Part shown: positions 19,327-28,440 of the stretch, one piece after another
How positions within the stretch are numbered: the first letter of the stretch is position 1
Layout of the letters: each line of letters starts with the position of its first letter
From: Prorocentrum cordatum
Taxonomy: Eukaryota; Sar; Dinophyceae; Prorocentrales; Prorocentraceae
NCBI GenBank assembly: GCA_963575745.1
Contig: CAUYUJ010018062.1
Coordinates: 47,091-111,090, forward strand
Direction: 5' to 3'
DNA length: 64,000 nt
The notes under the pieces: generated by a model
The model's database searches: none
Seen by the model: the letters and a program-made list of their open reading frames with translations, nothing else
What the model was told of the DNA's origin: nothing
Translations under genes and position numbers: made by a program

Positions 19327-20724
19327 ATGGCCCCGCTCCCGCGCCTGGCCCTCCTCTCCCGCCTCGTGCTCGAGGGCGCCTCGGCGCTGGGCCTGGCCGC
19401 GGAGCAGGGGGCGTCGAGCTCCGCGGCGGAGCTCCTCGCCGCGAAGCACCTCCACGCAGGGCAGGGCGCCTCGGCGCTGCGCCTGCAGGCGGGCTCGGGA
19501 GGGCGCGCGGGCGTGCTGCAGACGCCCGAGGAGCTCGGATTCTCCGGCGACGCCGGCGACATGGAGAGCGACGGCGAGTCCCAGTTCGGGGAGAATTTCT
19601 GCCTGGACATCGGCGCGAAGGGCTTCCCGATCCCCACACAGAAGATGCTCCAGGCGGTCGACTGGGACGCGGCGGCGTACTTCGCGCAGCTGCAGGGGGC
19701 AGGGTACGCCGAGGACGCTCTGCAGATGACAGGCCCCGACGCAGCCATGCTGAAGTCGGACTGCATGAAGGAGCGCGGTCACGGCCGAGTCAAGCACATC
19801 TTTGTGGGCGATTCGCAGATGATGTCACTCCGTAACGCGTTCCACCGCCTCAACAAGTGCCCTGAGATCTGGTGGTCCAAGAACGACACGCGCTTCATTG
19901 ATGACATGATGGTGGCAGTGCGGAGGAACGAGAAAGACGGGCCAAAAATGAAGAGCAGGGCCCGCTTCCACTCTCACTCCCAGCAGACCCCGAATGTTAC
20001 GGAGATGCCCCACGGCTGCACTGAGGGAGGCATTGCATCTTTTATCCACTGGGACGGCTGGGTCAGCCACCAGCTGCCCGTGAAGGAGATCAAGAGGGAG
20101 ATGGAATTGCTTGGCGTGGATCCTGCAGAGGGGGACACGATTGTCGTCTGGGTTGGCTCGAACTTCATCCCTGCAAGCCACAGGATGTCCGCCTTGCTGG
20201 AGTCTATCAACAAGCTCCACGAGCTGAAGGTCAAGATGGTGTGGGACTCACCGACCTTCCATGACGAGGTTATCATGGCCGCCACGACGACCTACGACGG
20301 TGGTCGCGACCCGCGCACCAACATCCCTATCGCTTTCAACTCCATCCTTCAGCGGAAGCTCAAAGGGCGTATGGGGTCGAACCAGTACCGCACCGAGAAG
20401 GAGCTCTTCCAGCAGGGCATCGAGGTCCCCACCACGAAGCGGTGGCAGATCTCCAACCGCTACCGTGGGCTCCAGTGCGACGGCATCCACTCTGACATGC
20501 GCGCCAGGGACCCCCTCTTCTTCGACATGCCATGCCCCATGGGCCAGCAGAAATACGGTCAGTCCACCTATTGCGCTTGGGTGGAGCCTTTTAAGAAAGA
20601 GCTGAGCGGCATGTGCCCAGTAGCCAACGGGCTGGATGATTTGGTGCTTCAGAGCGGGCTCTACGCCATGTGCGCTGCGCACAAGGAGCCATTCTGCTAC
20701 ATGCACACCGAGCTCATCCGCTGA
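19327..20724 (+). CDS. SGNH-hydrolase-like protein, copy 1
   Basis: 465 aa, intronless. Three motifs match the SGNH/GDSL esterase fold: HIFVGDSQMMSLRNAF (GDS at 161-163, nucleophile Ser163), VVWVGSNF (GxN, 277-279) and CDGIHSD (DxxH, Asp385/His388). The order and spacing fit the family; the substrate cannot be told. The first 25 residues (RLALLSRLVLEGASALGLA) are hydrophobic after a basic residue and could be a signal peptide. ATG 19327 is chosen because the motif-bearing protein starts naturally there; the frame remains open upstream to 18997, but that part reads like 5' UTR and contains the SL relic. Copy 2 at 21655 differs at about 5 nucleotides and two residues (Met79/Thr, Lys453/Glu). 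No close family known to me, so it may be a dinoflagellate-specific branch. Confidence 0.85.
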   Translation: MAPLPRLALLSRLVLEGASALGLAAEQGASSSAAELLAAKHLHAGQGASALRLQAGSGGRAGVLQTPEELGFSGDAGDMESDGESQFGENFCLDIGAKGFPIPTQKMLQAVDWDAAAYFAQLQGAGYAEDALQMTGPDAAMLKSDCMKERGHGRVKHIFVGDSQMMSLRNAFHRLNKCPEIWWSKNDTRFIDDMMVAVRRNEKDGPKMKSRARFHSHSQQTPNVTEMPHGCTEGGIASFIHWDGWVSHQLPVKEIKREMELLGVDPAEGDTIVVWVGSNFIPASHRMSALLESINKLHELKVKMVWDSPTFHDEVIMAATTTYDGGRDPRTNIPIAFNSILQRKLKGRMGSNQYRTEKELFQQGIEVPTTKRWQISNRYRGLQCDGIHSDMRARDPLFFDMPCPMGQQKYGQSTYCAWVEPFKKELSGMCPVANGLDDLVLQSGLYAMCAAHKEPFCYMHTELIR

Positions 20725-20904
20725 GGTCTTGAAACTAGGGCCTCAAAGAGTGAGGGACATGCAGTCATGAGATCTGAATCGTCTGGCCACGAAACTGATT
20801 AGATTTGCTTTTTGCGCTCTGGCACTCCGGTGTCGCGTGCTGTTTTTACGAGTTTGGGCGCATGACGCCAATGCCTTCGCCCACACGATCCTGCGCCCAC
20901 GGCG
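20725..20904 (+). other. 3' flank of gene copy 1
   Basis: About 180 bp conserved with 23053-23232 downstream of copy 2. No AATAAA signal is visible, as expected for dinoflagellates. Confidence 0.6.
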
Positions 20905-21009
20905 TCTTGTCTGGCGATCTTTGACTAGTTTCGCACGTGTCTGGCGTATGGTTTGACTCTTCTTATTTCTCCTCCAATATCCGCCTGTGGGTGGACATGC
21001 CCGACCTGA
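20905..21009 (+). mobile_element. Family A right part at the duplication junction
   Basis: Contains TTGACTAGTTTCGCACGTGT, ATCCGCCTGTGGGTGGACAT and GCCCGACCTGA. It lies exactly between the two duplicated gene units. Confidence 0.7.
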
Positions 21010-21545
21010 CCATTGTGGGGACCCTTCTGCTGTCGTTTTGCCCCTTCGCGAAGCGCAGTTCGGCAAAAAGCAGGCCCGCCCCCCGGCGGAAAGCCAGCGA
21101 AAGTGACGAAACGCGACCCCTAAGGGACGAACATCTTGGAGTTGAGTGTTCTCGGAGCGGGCCACCAAGCCGCCGCTTGGAGAGCCGATGCCCCGGGCCC
21201 CCGAGGAGGCATCGGATGTGGACGTTATCGGGCAGCAAGGGTGGCGGGCCCAAAGATGTCCGTGTAGGTCCGTATCCTCCGCCTCCTGGGATCCTTGGAC
21301 GTCGGTTCACCAGGCGGGTGATATGTGTGTAGTGTCCAGGTTCGCACTCTCCTTGTTCATCATCCTCTTCGTGCCCAGAGTGCTCTGGCTTTGATTGGGG
21401 ATGGCCGCGACTTGTACACGACGTTGGCTAGTGGGGCAGGGGCGACCTTGAATCGTTGGCCTGCCAGCTGGTCCCAGAGCAATCTGTCGTGTCTTGGTCG
21501 AGGGCCGTCGGCTCCCAAGGTTGCGGATAAGCAACTACGTACAGC

Positions 21546-21566
21546 CCGTGGTCGTTTTGGCTCCAG
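21546..21566 (+). other. Spliced-leader relic upstream of gene copy 2
   Basis: Identical to the relic at 19218-19238, so it was already present before the duplication. Confidence 0.6.
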
Positions 21567-21654
21567 CCGCTCCGACGCGAACACACACGACGCACATACA
21601 TATTATACACACACTGACCGAACCCGCGCGGCCGAGCTCCATCCTCCAGCTGCA

Positions 21655-23052
21655 ATGGCCCCGCTCCCGCGCCTGGCCCTCCTCTCCCGCCTCGTGCTCG
21701 AGGGCGCCTCGGCGCTGGGCCTGGCCGCGGAGCAGGGGGCGTCGAGCTCCGCGGCGGAGCTCCTCGCCGCGAAGCACCTCCACGCAGGGCAGGGCGCCTC
21801 GGCGCTGCGCCTGCAGGCGGGCTCGGGAGGGCGCGCGGGCGTGCTGCAGACGCCCGAGGAGCTCGGATTCTCCGGCGACGCCGGCGACACGGAGAGCGAC
21901 GGCGAGTCCCAGTTCGGGGAGAATTTCTGCCTGGACATCGGCGCGAAGGGCTTCCCGATCCCCACACAGAAGATGCTCCAGGCGGTCGACTGGGACGCGG
22001 CGGCGTACTTCGCGCAGCTGCAGGGGGCAGGGTACGCCGAGGACGCTCTGCAGATGACAGGCCCCGACGCAGCCATGCTGAAGTCGGACTGCATGAAGGA
22101 GCGCGGTCACGGCCGAGTCAAGCACATCTTTGTGGGCGATTCGCAGATGATGTCACTCCGTAACGCGTTCCACCGCCTCAACAAGTGCCCTGAGATCTGG
22201 TGGTCCAAGAACGACACGCGCTTCATTGATGACATGATGGTGGCAGTGCGGAGGAACGAGAAAGACGGGCCAAAAATGAAGAGCAGGGCCCGCTTCCACT
22301 CTCACTCCCAGCAGACCCCGAATGTTACGGAGATGCCCCACGGCTGCACTGAGGGAGGCATTGCATCTTTTATCCACTGGGACGGCTGGGTCAGCCACCA
22401 GCTGCCCGTGAAGGAGATCAAGAGGGAGATGGAATTGCTTGGCGTGGATCCTGCAGAGGGGGACACGATTGTCGTCTGGGTTGGCTCGAACTTCATCCCT
22501 GCAAGCCACAGGATGTCCGCCTTGCTGGAGTCTATCAACAAGCTCCACGAGCTGAAGGTCAAGATGGTGTGGGACTCACCGACCTTCCATGACGAGGTGA
22601 TCATGGCCGCCACGACGACCTACGACGGTGGTCGCGACCCGCGCACCAACATCCCTATCGCTTTCAACTCCATCCTTCAGCGGAAGCTCAAAGGGCGTAT
22701 GGGGTCGAACCAGTACCGCACCGAGAAGGAGCTCTTCCAGCAGGGCATCGAGGTCCCCACCACGAAGCGGTGGCAGATCTCCAACCGCTACCGTGGGCTC
22801 CAGTGCGACGGCATCCACTCTGACATGCGCGCCAGGGACCCCCTCTTCTTCGACATGCCATGCCCCATGGGCCAGCAGAAATACGGTCAGTCCACCTATT
22901 GCGCTTGGGTGGAGCCTTTTAAGAAAGAGCTGAGCGGCATGTGCCCGGTAGCCAACGGGCTGGATGACTTGGTGCTTCAGAGCGGGCTCTACGCCATGTG
23001 CGCTGCGCACGAGGAGCCATTCTGCTACATGCACACCGAGCTCATCCGCTGA
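21655..23052 (+). CDS. SGNH-hydrolase-like protein, copy 2
   Basis: 465 aa, about 99.6% identical in nucleotides to copy 1 at 19327; differs by Thr79 and Glu453. All three catalytic motifs are kept (GDS 161-163, GSN 277-279, DGIH 385-388), so both copies look functional. The upstream 570 bp are also conserved, including the SL relic. With both copies in the same direction and 0.9 kb between them, they could be transcribed together and resolved by trans-splicing, as is usual for dinoflagellate tandem genes. Confidence 0.85.
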   Translation: MAPLPRLALLSRLVLEGASALGLAAEQGASSSAAELLAAKHLHAGQGASALRLQAGSGGRAGVLQTPEELGFSGDAGDTESDGESQFGENFCLDIGAKGFPIPTQKMLQAVDWDAAAYFAQLQGAGYAEDALQMTGPDAAMLKSDCMKERGHGRVKHIFVGDSQMMSLRNAFHRLNKCPEIWWSKNDTRFIDDMMVAVRRNEKDGPKMKSRARFHSHSQQTPNVTEMPHGCTEGGIASFIHWDGWVSHQLPVKEIKREMELLGVDPAEGDTIVVWVGSNFIPASHRMSALLESINKLHELKVKMVWDSPTFHDEVIMAATTTYDGGRDPRTNIPIAFNSILQRKLKGRMGSNQYRTEKELFQQGIEVPTTKRWQISNRYRGLQCDGIHSDMRARDPLFFDMPCPMGQQKYGQSTYCAWVEPFKKELSGMCPVANGLDDLVLQSGLYAMCAAHEEPFCYMHTELIR

Positions 23053-23314
23053 GGTCTTGAAACTAGGGCCTCAGAGAGTGAGGGGCATGCAGTCACGAGA
23101 TCTGAATCGTCTGGCCACGAAACTGATTAGGTTTGCTTTTTGCGCTCCGGCACCCCGGTGTCGCGTGCGGCTTTTACGAGTGTGGGCGCATGACGCCAAT
23201 GCCTTCGCCCACACGATCCGGCGCCCACGGCCGCCAGTGGAGAAAGGAGGGTGGACACGTACCGAGTGCAGCCTTGCGCAGAAGAGCATGTGTTGGGCAC
23301 GTACGTGCTTGCTG

Positions 23315-23472
23315 TAAGTTGGGCGTGTCCCTCCATAGGAGGAATCTTCAAGAATAGTCAAGCATAGTCTGGGGACGTTGTTTCTACCATGTTTGAGTAT
23401 GTTTGAGCATTTGGGTGGTATTTTGAATTTTTCGTACGCAGTCCGCCTGTAGGAGGACATGCCCGACCTAAC
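23315..23472 (+). mobile_element. Family A element, complete
   Basis: 158 bp with ends TAAGTTGGGCGTGTCCCTCC and GGACATGCCCGACCTAA. Interior AATAGTCAAGCATAGTCTGG and TTTGAGTATGTTTGAG is AT-rich. It lies about 80 bp after the second gene unit. Confidence 0.8.
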
Positions 23473-23706
23473 TCTTGCTCTCTGTGTGTTCGCCGCCTCC
23501 GCGGGGGCGACGCGCACACGGAAGGGAGGCCTCGTGAAATGGGCGTTGTGGCTGGCGCTTTCTGGCCACGCCGCCGGGATCACAGGAGACTGCTACAAGA
23601 TGCTCATACGTGCTATGCGCTCCAGTCGAGCCTGCGTCTCCAATCGGGGGCGGCAGAGAGGGGCGTGATGATTCAGGGGAGGGCATATCCCCAGAGATCC
23701 GACGCT

Positions 23707-23862
23707 CCAGACAACAGTGGAGCGGCGGGATGTTGCCAGTTTTCGGCCTCTGGGGCCCTCGCTTCAAAAGACGACTCGGGACGAAAAGCCGGCCCCGGGG
23801 AAGTGGTCCAGACCTCTGAGGCACGCGCACCAAAAGAGCTGGAGTTGCCGGATGTCTGGGTC
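23707..23862 (+). mobile_element. Family B element, complete
   Basis: Bounded by CCAGACA and TGTCTGG, with core GTTTTCGGCCTCTGGGGCCC, GACGACTCGGGACGAAAAGC and CCCCGGGGAAGTGGTCCAGA. Confidence 0.75.
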
Positions 23863-24024
23863 ATGGCAGGGGCCATGAGATCTCCCCAGGGTTCACGGTG
23901 CCTCTTATTATTTCAAGACGTCCCTGGGCCCCCCCCCTCTGGGCCGCGCGCATGCCGCCGGCCATGAGATGCGCCCCCCCCCCCCCCTCCTGGACGCCCC
24001 CTTCTTGGGCGCCCCCGACCCAAG

Positions 24025-24120
24025 GGGGGCACACGTGATGCCACGAAGCAAGCGGCCCTTGGGGGGAAAGCCAAAGGACACGCGATGCCACGGAGCAAAC
24101 GGCTCCTGGGGGGAAAGCCA
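24025..24120 (+). repeat. Two-unit tandem repeat
   Basis: GATGCCACGAAGCAAGCGGC / CTTGGGGGGAAAGCCAAAGG recurs with small changes about 46 bp later. Confidence 0.8.
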
Positions 24121-24189
24121 AAAAACAGCTGCCCCTGGGGGAAGGCCTCCGGAGTCCAGGGCTCGCTTCCCTCTTGTCAGGAAGGGAAA

Positions 24190-24330
24190 GAACACACAGA
24201 CACAATTAATCGTCGATCCCCGAGAGAAAAGATAGGAAAATATGGGAATTGGGCGGGAAGACAAAAAGCCAGAAAATATATGAAAATATGGGGGATCCTG
24301 GCATTTGTGTGTATTTAGTTGTGTGTGTCC
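24190..24330 (+). mobile_element. Family G inverted-repeat element
   Basis: Starts ACACACAGACACAATTAATC and ends near ATTTAGTTGTGTGTGTCC, giving inverted termini. Interior GGAAAATATGGGAATTGGGC and GAAGACAAAAAGCC is shared with 56045-56175 and 25973-26098. AT-rich, non-coding. Confidence 0.75.
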
Positions 24331-24519
24331 TTGGGCCCCTTGATCTTGACCCGCTCTGAAAGACAACTATCGGATTGGGAGGATGGGGGCTGGGAGAAAC
24401 GACAGGATCATTCGTATTGTCGCGTAGGTAGAGCGCGCTTCATGCACATTCGTGATCCGTACCTGCCCAGCCCGATCCTCCCGACCCGACGCTCGTCTTT
24501 CCGGCCCGCTTGCCTCGTC

Positions 24520-24671
24520 CCAGAGGTGCGCCATGCGGCATGTTCGCGTCGTGCCCACCCGCGGCAGAAACCCCCGCCGCCGGCGCCCCGCGTGGAGCGC
24601 CACGGGCGGCCCAGAAGCGGCCGACGTGGAACGAGCTGACGTTTCGGAAGCGGCCCGCCGCTCAAAGCTGA
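24520..24671 (+). CDS. Candidate terminal exon, unknown protein
   Basis: The frame reads MFASCPPAAETPAAGAPRG, APRAAQKRPTWNELTFRK and RPAAQS then a TGA stop at 24669-24671. G/C-biased codons and a well-formed C-terminus make it plausible as a last exon, but the upstream splice site and partner exons are not identified. No domain. Confidence 0.3.
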
Positions 24672-24939
24672 ACGGTCCCCGCGGCGCCAGGAGCCAACGC
24701 CGAAGTCGGCAGGTCACGAGCCTGCCGTGCCCGTCCTCTTCCACCCCTGGGGGTGGCCTGCCCCGAGATACCCGATGGTGCGAAGAAGTTGCGGCATCGC
24801 AGCCTGGCAGCAAACCGCTGCACTGGGTGGGTGAAACGCAGGGAGGAGGGAGGTGGGGGAGGAGGGCGGGAAGGAAGGAACGCGGGGCAACGTCTCTTCA
24901 AAACGAAGACCCAACACAACAGGATGGTTGGGAAAAATC

Positions 24940-25100
24940 CGGACGCGAGGTTTTTGCCAGCTTTCGGAATCGGGCTGCCCTCGCCAGGCCTCGGGACCGT
25001 CAAAAAGCGATTCAGGATGAAAAACCAGTCCCGGTGAAAGGGGCGGGATTTCCTGGAACGCCGTCCCGAACAAAAAAAAGGACGTTGCATGTCTGGGAAT
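24940..25100 (+). mobile_element. Family B element
   Basis: Contains GGACGCGAGGTTTTTGCCAG, GGACCGTCAAAAAGCGATTC and GGACGTTGCATGTCTGGGA at the right end. Confidence 0.75.
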
Positions 25101-25227
25101 ACCCCCCTTTCCCCAAGTTCAAGGCTGACAGAGGTTGGGAGGTACGCCGACGGCCAGTGACAAAATGTTGGCACTTCAGCTCGAGGTCTGGGGGGGATTG
25201 GCGCGAAGCAGGGACGTTGCGCAGAAC

Positions 25228-25410
25228 CAGACATGCACCGTCCAGATTTTTTCAGGACGGCGCCCCAGGAATTCCCGACCCTTTTCCCGGGACCGGCTTT
25301 TCATCCTGAATCGTTTTTTGGCCGTCCCGAGGCCCGGCGAGGGCCTCTGAGGCCGAAAATTAGCAAAAACCTCGCGTCCTGATTCTTTTTACGACGCGAT
25401 CATGTCTGGG
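25228..25410 (-). mobile_element. Family B element, complete
   Basis: Opens ACCAGACATGCACCGTCCAG, has the reverse core CCCGGGACCGGCTTTTCATC and CCCGAGGCCCGGCGAGGGCC, and closes with GATCATGTCTGGGA. Immediately precedes the candidate exon at 25440. Confidence 0.8.
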
Positions 25411-25439
25411 AGTGCTGCGTCGCCGTATACCGCCAGGGG

Positions 25440-25640
25440 TGTGGGCACCGTCTGCCCGGGCACGCCACCGCGCCCAGAGGTACGCGGAGCCCCGCAGGGC
25501 CAGGTTCGACCAGATCCGGCAGGCCTTGGGCGACGCCGGGGGCCGCTGGCCCCGCGCTCGGGCGCCGCCGCCGCTTCGGCCAGGCGGCGGCGATCCCAGG
25601 CCCCCTCGGGCCAGGAGGAGGTCCGCTGTCTTCGGCCTCC
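25440..25640 (+). CDS. Candidate exon between two family B elements
   Basis: The frame reads ARHRAQRYAEPRRARFDQI, RQALGDAGGRWPRARAPPP and RARRRSAVFGLP, with strong G/C third-position bias and a plausible helical segment. It is bounded by family B elements on both sides, as expected if these elements form the flanking introns. Splice sites are unresolved. No family recognised. Confidence 0.4.
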
Positions 25641-25644
25641 CCAC

Positions 25645-25830
25645 ACACCCGACGTCTCGATGTTTTGGAGACACGGGCCCACGACTTCCCGACCACTTCC
25701 CCAAAACAGCTTTCTCACCCAGATTCGTTATCTGACGGCCCCCAGGCCCGGCGAGGGCCCCGAGAGGCCAAAAACTACGAAAAACCTCCGTCTCGATTTT
25801 TGTCGAGACGCCCGATGTCTGGGTCCGGGG
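25645..25830 (-). mobile_element. Family B element
   Basis: Reverse-orientation core: CGACCACTTCCCCAAAACAG, CCCAGGCCCGGCGAGGGCCC, then CGATGTCTGGG at the end. Followed by a second, plus-orientation partial copy to about 25960. Confidence 0.75.
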
Positions 25831-25972
25831 GCCCGTGCGGGCCTCGGGGCCGTCCGAGAAGGCCTCGGGGCTGAAACGCCGGCCCAGGGGCATGGGCCGG
25901 GCCGAGACTCCTGGGGGTCGACGTCACGGAAAAAGCACGTCGCTGGGGCTTTGAGATTCTGGAGGCGGAAAA

Positions 25973-26098
25973 AAATGCCGATCCCCAGGAAGATATGGGA
26001 AGCTCTGGGAAGTGGAGGGGGGGAAGACGAAAGCCCAGAAAAAGTATTGAGAAGTGTGAGGGGTCCTGCGATCTTGTGGCTCGGTGTGTCTGTCCATG
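25973..26098 (+). mobile_element. Family G element, degenerate
   Basis: GATCCCCAGGAAGATATGGG, GAAGTGGAGGGGGGGAAGAC and GAAAGCCCAGAAAAAGTATT align with the G copies at 24190 and 56045. Confidence 0.65.
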
Positions 26099-26216
26099 GG
26101 CTCCAGCAGGGAGGTGGCGAGCAGCCCAGGGGCTGGCATATGGCGTCGGCACCGCTCCACCGAGCCCCCCTCCCCGATCCGGGAGACGCCGGGGGCCGCT
26201 GGTCCGGACCTCGGTC

Positions 26217-26345
26217 CTCCTCCTCCTCCTCCTCCTCCTCCTCCTCTTCCTCCTCCTCCTCCTCCTCCTCCTCCTCCCTCCTCCTCCTCCCCCTCCTCCT
26301 CCCCCTCCTCCTCCTCCTCCTCCTCCCCCTCCCCCTCCCCCTCCC
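26217..26345 (+). repeat. (CTC)n microsatellite
   Basis: CTC repeat with interspersed CCC. It ends just before a small perfect hairpin. Confidence 0.95.
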
Positions 26346-26370
26346 CGTGTCGTGAGTCGGTGGGGATTCG

Positions 26371-26520
26371 GGGTCACCGCACGGTTTTGGGACTCTGGTC
26401 GTTCTCCGAGGACGTCTCGGGCGACTGGAGCCTCCAGGGTCCCAAAACCGTGCGCTGGCGGACCGTGCGGTGAGGTCTTGGGGGATTTCGAGGTCACCGC
26501 ACGGTCTGTCACCGCACCGC
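26371..26520. repeat. Inverted repeats around CACCGCACGG
   Basis: CACGGTTTTGGGACTCTGG at about 26380 pairs with CCAGGGTCCCAAAACCGTG at about 26434. GGTCACCGCACGG recurs at 26371 and 26490. The stem is strong enough to form a hairpin in DNA or RNA. Confidence 0.75.
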
Positions 26521-26573
26521 TTCGGAACTCCAAAAAAGGGCTGGAGGTTTATCTGAAGGGCTCAGGCGACCCG

Positions 26574-26742
26574 TCCTCCTCCTCTCCCCTCCTCCTCCTC
26601 CTCCCTCGTCCTCCCCCTCCTCTTCCTCCTCCTCCTCCTCCTCCTCCTCCTCCTCCTCCTCCTCCTCCTCCCCCTCCTCCTCCTCCTCCTCCTCCTCCTC
26701 TCCTCCCTCCTCCTCCTCCTCCTCCTCCTCCTCCTCCTCTTC
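26574..26742 (+). repeat. (CTC)n microsatellite
   Basis: Long CTC repeat joining directly to the left side of a family A element. Confidence 0.95.
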
Positions 26743-26883
26743 CTCCTCTACAGGAGGAAGATTCAAAAATGTTCCCAGAATAGTCAGGGGACTATTTTCT
26801 CATATTTGACTATGTTTGAATATTTTTTTGTTATTTAGATTTTTCCTCGAAAATCGGCCTGTAGGGGGACAGGTCCGACCTAA
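26743..26883 (+). mobile_element. Family A element, left end lost
   Basis: CTACAGGAGGAAGATTCAAA, AGAATAGTCAGGGGACTATT and right end GGCCTGTAGGGGGACAGGTC CGACCTAA. Left terminus is replaced by (CTC)n, as in the copy at 18522. Confidence 0.75.
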
Positions 26884-27104
26884 CACGAGCATGGAGGGGA
26901 ACACAGAGTTCCTGCTGTCGTCTAGGCGCGAGCACTGGTCGGCAGGGCTGCCCCTTCGAGGCCACTCCGACGGCAGAACTCCCTGCAGGACTGAGAGAAA
27001 GGCGCGCGGGGCGCGCGCGCGCACGAAAAAGGAAGCCGGGCCGTCGCCCACGCTCCTCCCTCTCCCCTCCACACCCCGCGCGCCACGACGAGACGTGACA
27101 GCCT

Positions 27105-27535
27105 CCTACTCCTCTTCCTCCCTCCCCCCTCCTTCTCCTCCTCCTCCTCCTCTTCCTCCTCCTCTCCTCCTCCTCCTCCCTCCTCCTCCTCCCTCCTCCT
27201 CTCTCCACCCTCCTCCTCCTCCCTCCTCCTCCTCCTCCCCTCCTCCTACCTCCTCCCCTCCATCCTCCCCCTCCTCCTCCTCTCCTCCTCCTCCTCCCCC
27301 TCCTCCTCCTCCTCCTCCTCCTCCTCCTCCTCCTCCTCCCTCCTCCTCCCCCTCCTCCCTCCTCCCTCCTCCCTCCGCCTCCTCCTCCTCCTCCTCTCCT
27401 CCTCCTCCTCCTCCTCCTCCTCCTTCCTCCTCCCCTCCTCCTCCTCCTCTCCTCCTCCTCCTTCTCCTCCTCCTCCTCCTCCTCCTCCTCCTCCTCCTCC
27501 TCCTCCTCCTCCTCCTCCTCCTCCTCCTCCTCCCC
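27105..27535 (+). repeat. (CTC)n microsatellite, long
   Basis: About 430 bp of CTC/CCT repeat. Poly-Pro, Ser and Leu frames on plus and poly-Glu/Gly/Arg on minus are artefacts. Confidence 0.95.
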
Positions 27536-27657
27536 TGGGCTGTCGGAGGCTGCGTGCGGGCTCCTGGAGACTCCGGGCTCCTGCAGGGACCTCGGGGCGG
27601 TCTCCCCGATCTCCGCGACGAGCGCCAGGGCACTGTCTCGGGATCGCTTGGCGCACC

Positions 27658-27841
27658 CAGACATGATGGCGTCGTGAGAAAATCATGATGGAAGGTTTTT
27701 CGCTATTTTCGGCCCCTGGGGGCCCATGCCAGGCCTCGGGAGCGTCGAAAAACGACTCAGGACGAAAATCCGGTCCCGGGGAAAGGGTCGGGACTTCTTG
27801 GGACGCCGTCCTGAAAAAATCAGAACGTCGCATGTTTGGAT
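27658..27841 (+). mobile_element. Family B element, complete
   Basis: CCCAGACATGATGGCGTCGT at the left, core GAAAAACGACTCAGGACGAA and CCGGGGAAAGGGTCGGGACT, and GCATGTTTGG at the right. Confidence 0.8.
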
Positions 27842-28440
27842 GCGGTGGGGACGTTGGTTAAGGAATGTGCTCAGGCGGCTGCAGACCCTGGGGGGGTCCT
27901 TATCTGATTAGGGCGGCAGTAATACACATGGCCCGTCCACGATTCGAGTTCCACTGGCTTCCAGACCCTGGATTCCTGATCCAACGCTTCCTTATCCAAC
28001 GCCCCCACCGTGTCCCCACCCCCATCGGGCCATGGCGTCTCAGCCCCACCATCACACCCGCCCCTGGTGGAGACCCCTCGAACCCCGAAGGGGACAGCCC
28101 ATCTCCCCATCTGGCGGGGCCAAGCGGCCGGTGGGGCCCGAGCCACGCCCGTGGGGGTAGGGACCGGGTGAACGATGCTCATCGTTGAGGAGTGATCGAT
28201 TTCTGGGACGAGCGCCCGGGGCCCCATCGAGGAGTCTCGGTGTCCTGGGCGAGCGCCCGGCTCCGCCCGCGCTTCCAAGCCAGGAGGGCATGCAGCGGGC
28301 CCGCCGCCACGAGGAGCCTCGTGCCCCCCGCGGGCCCGATCGACGCGGGGGTGTCGGGCACCCCCGCCGGGGCTGGCCTGGCTGGAGCCGCAGCCAGCGC
28401 CGCATGCGGTCGCAGTTCGCGTGTGGGTGCCTCGATTCGC
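27842..28440. other. No firm gene; open GC-rich frames on both strands
   Basis: At 28190-28440 a plus frame (FQARRACSGPAATRSLVPP) and a minus frame (LLVAAGPLHALLAWKRGRS) are both open and coding-like, so I cannot choose. If the plus frame is an exon, it ends at a GTGTGTG donor-like sequence beside a microsatellite, as at 5787. Confidence 0.3.

Larger units (their letters stand above)
18577..23232 (+). repeat. Tandem duplication, two units of about 2.3 kb
   Basis: Unit 1 (18577 to about 20904) and unit 2 (about 20921-23232) are nearly identical over gene, upstream sequence and about 180 bp of 3' flank. Offset is 2344 bp at the left edge and 2328 bp across the genes, because unit 1 carries about 16 extra bases near 18700. 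The breakpoints fall in family A sequence. Very low divergence indicates recent duplication or conversion, a common pattern for dinoflagellate genes. Confidence 0.95.
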
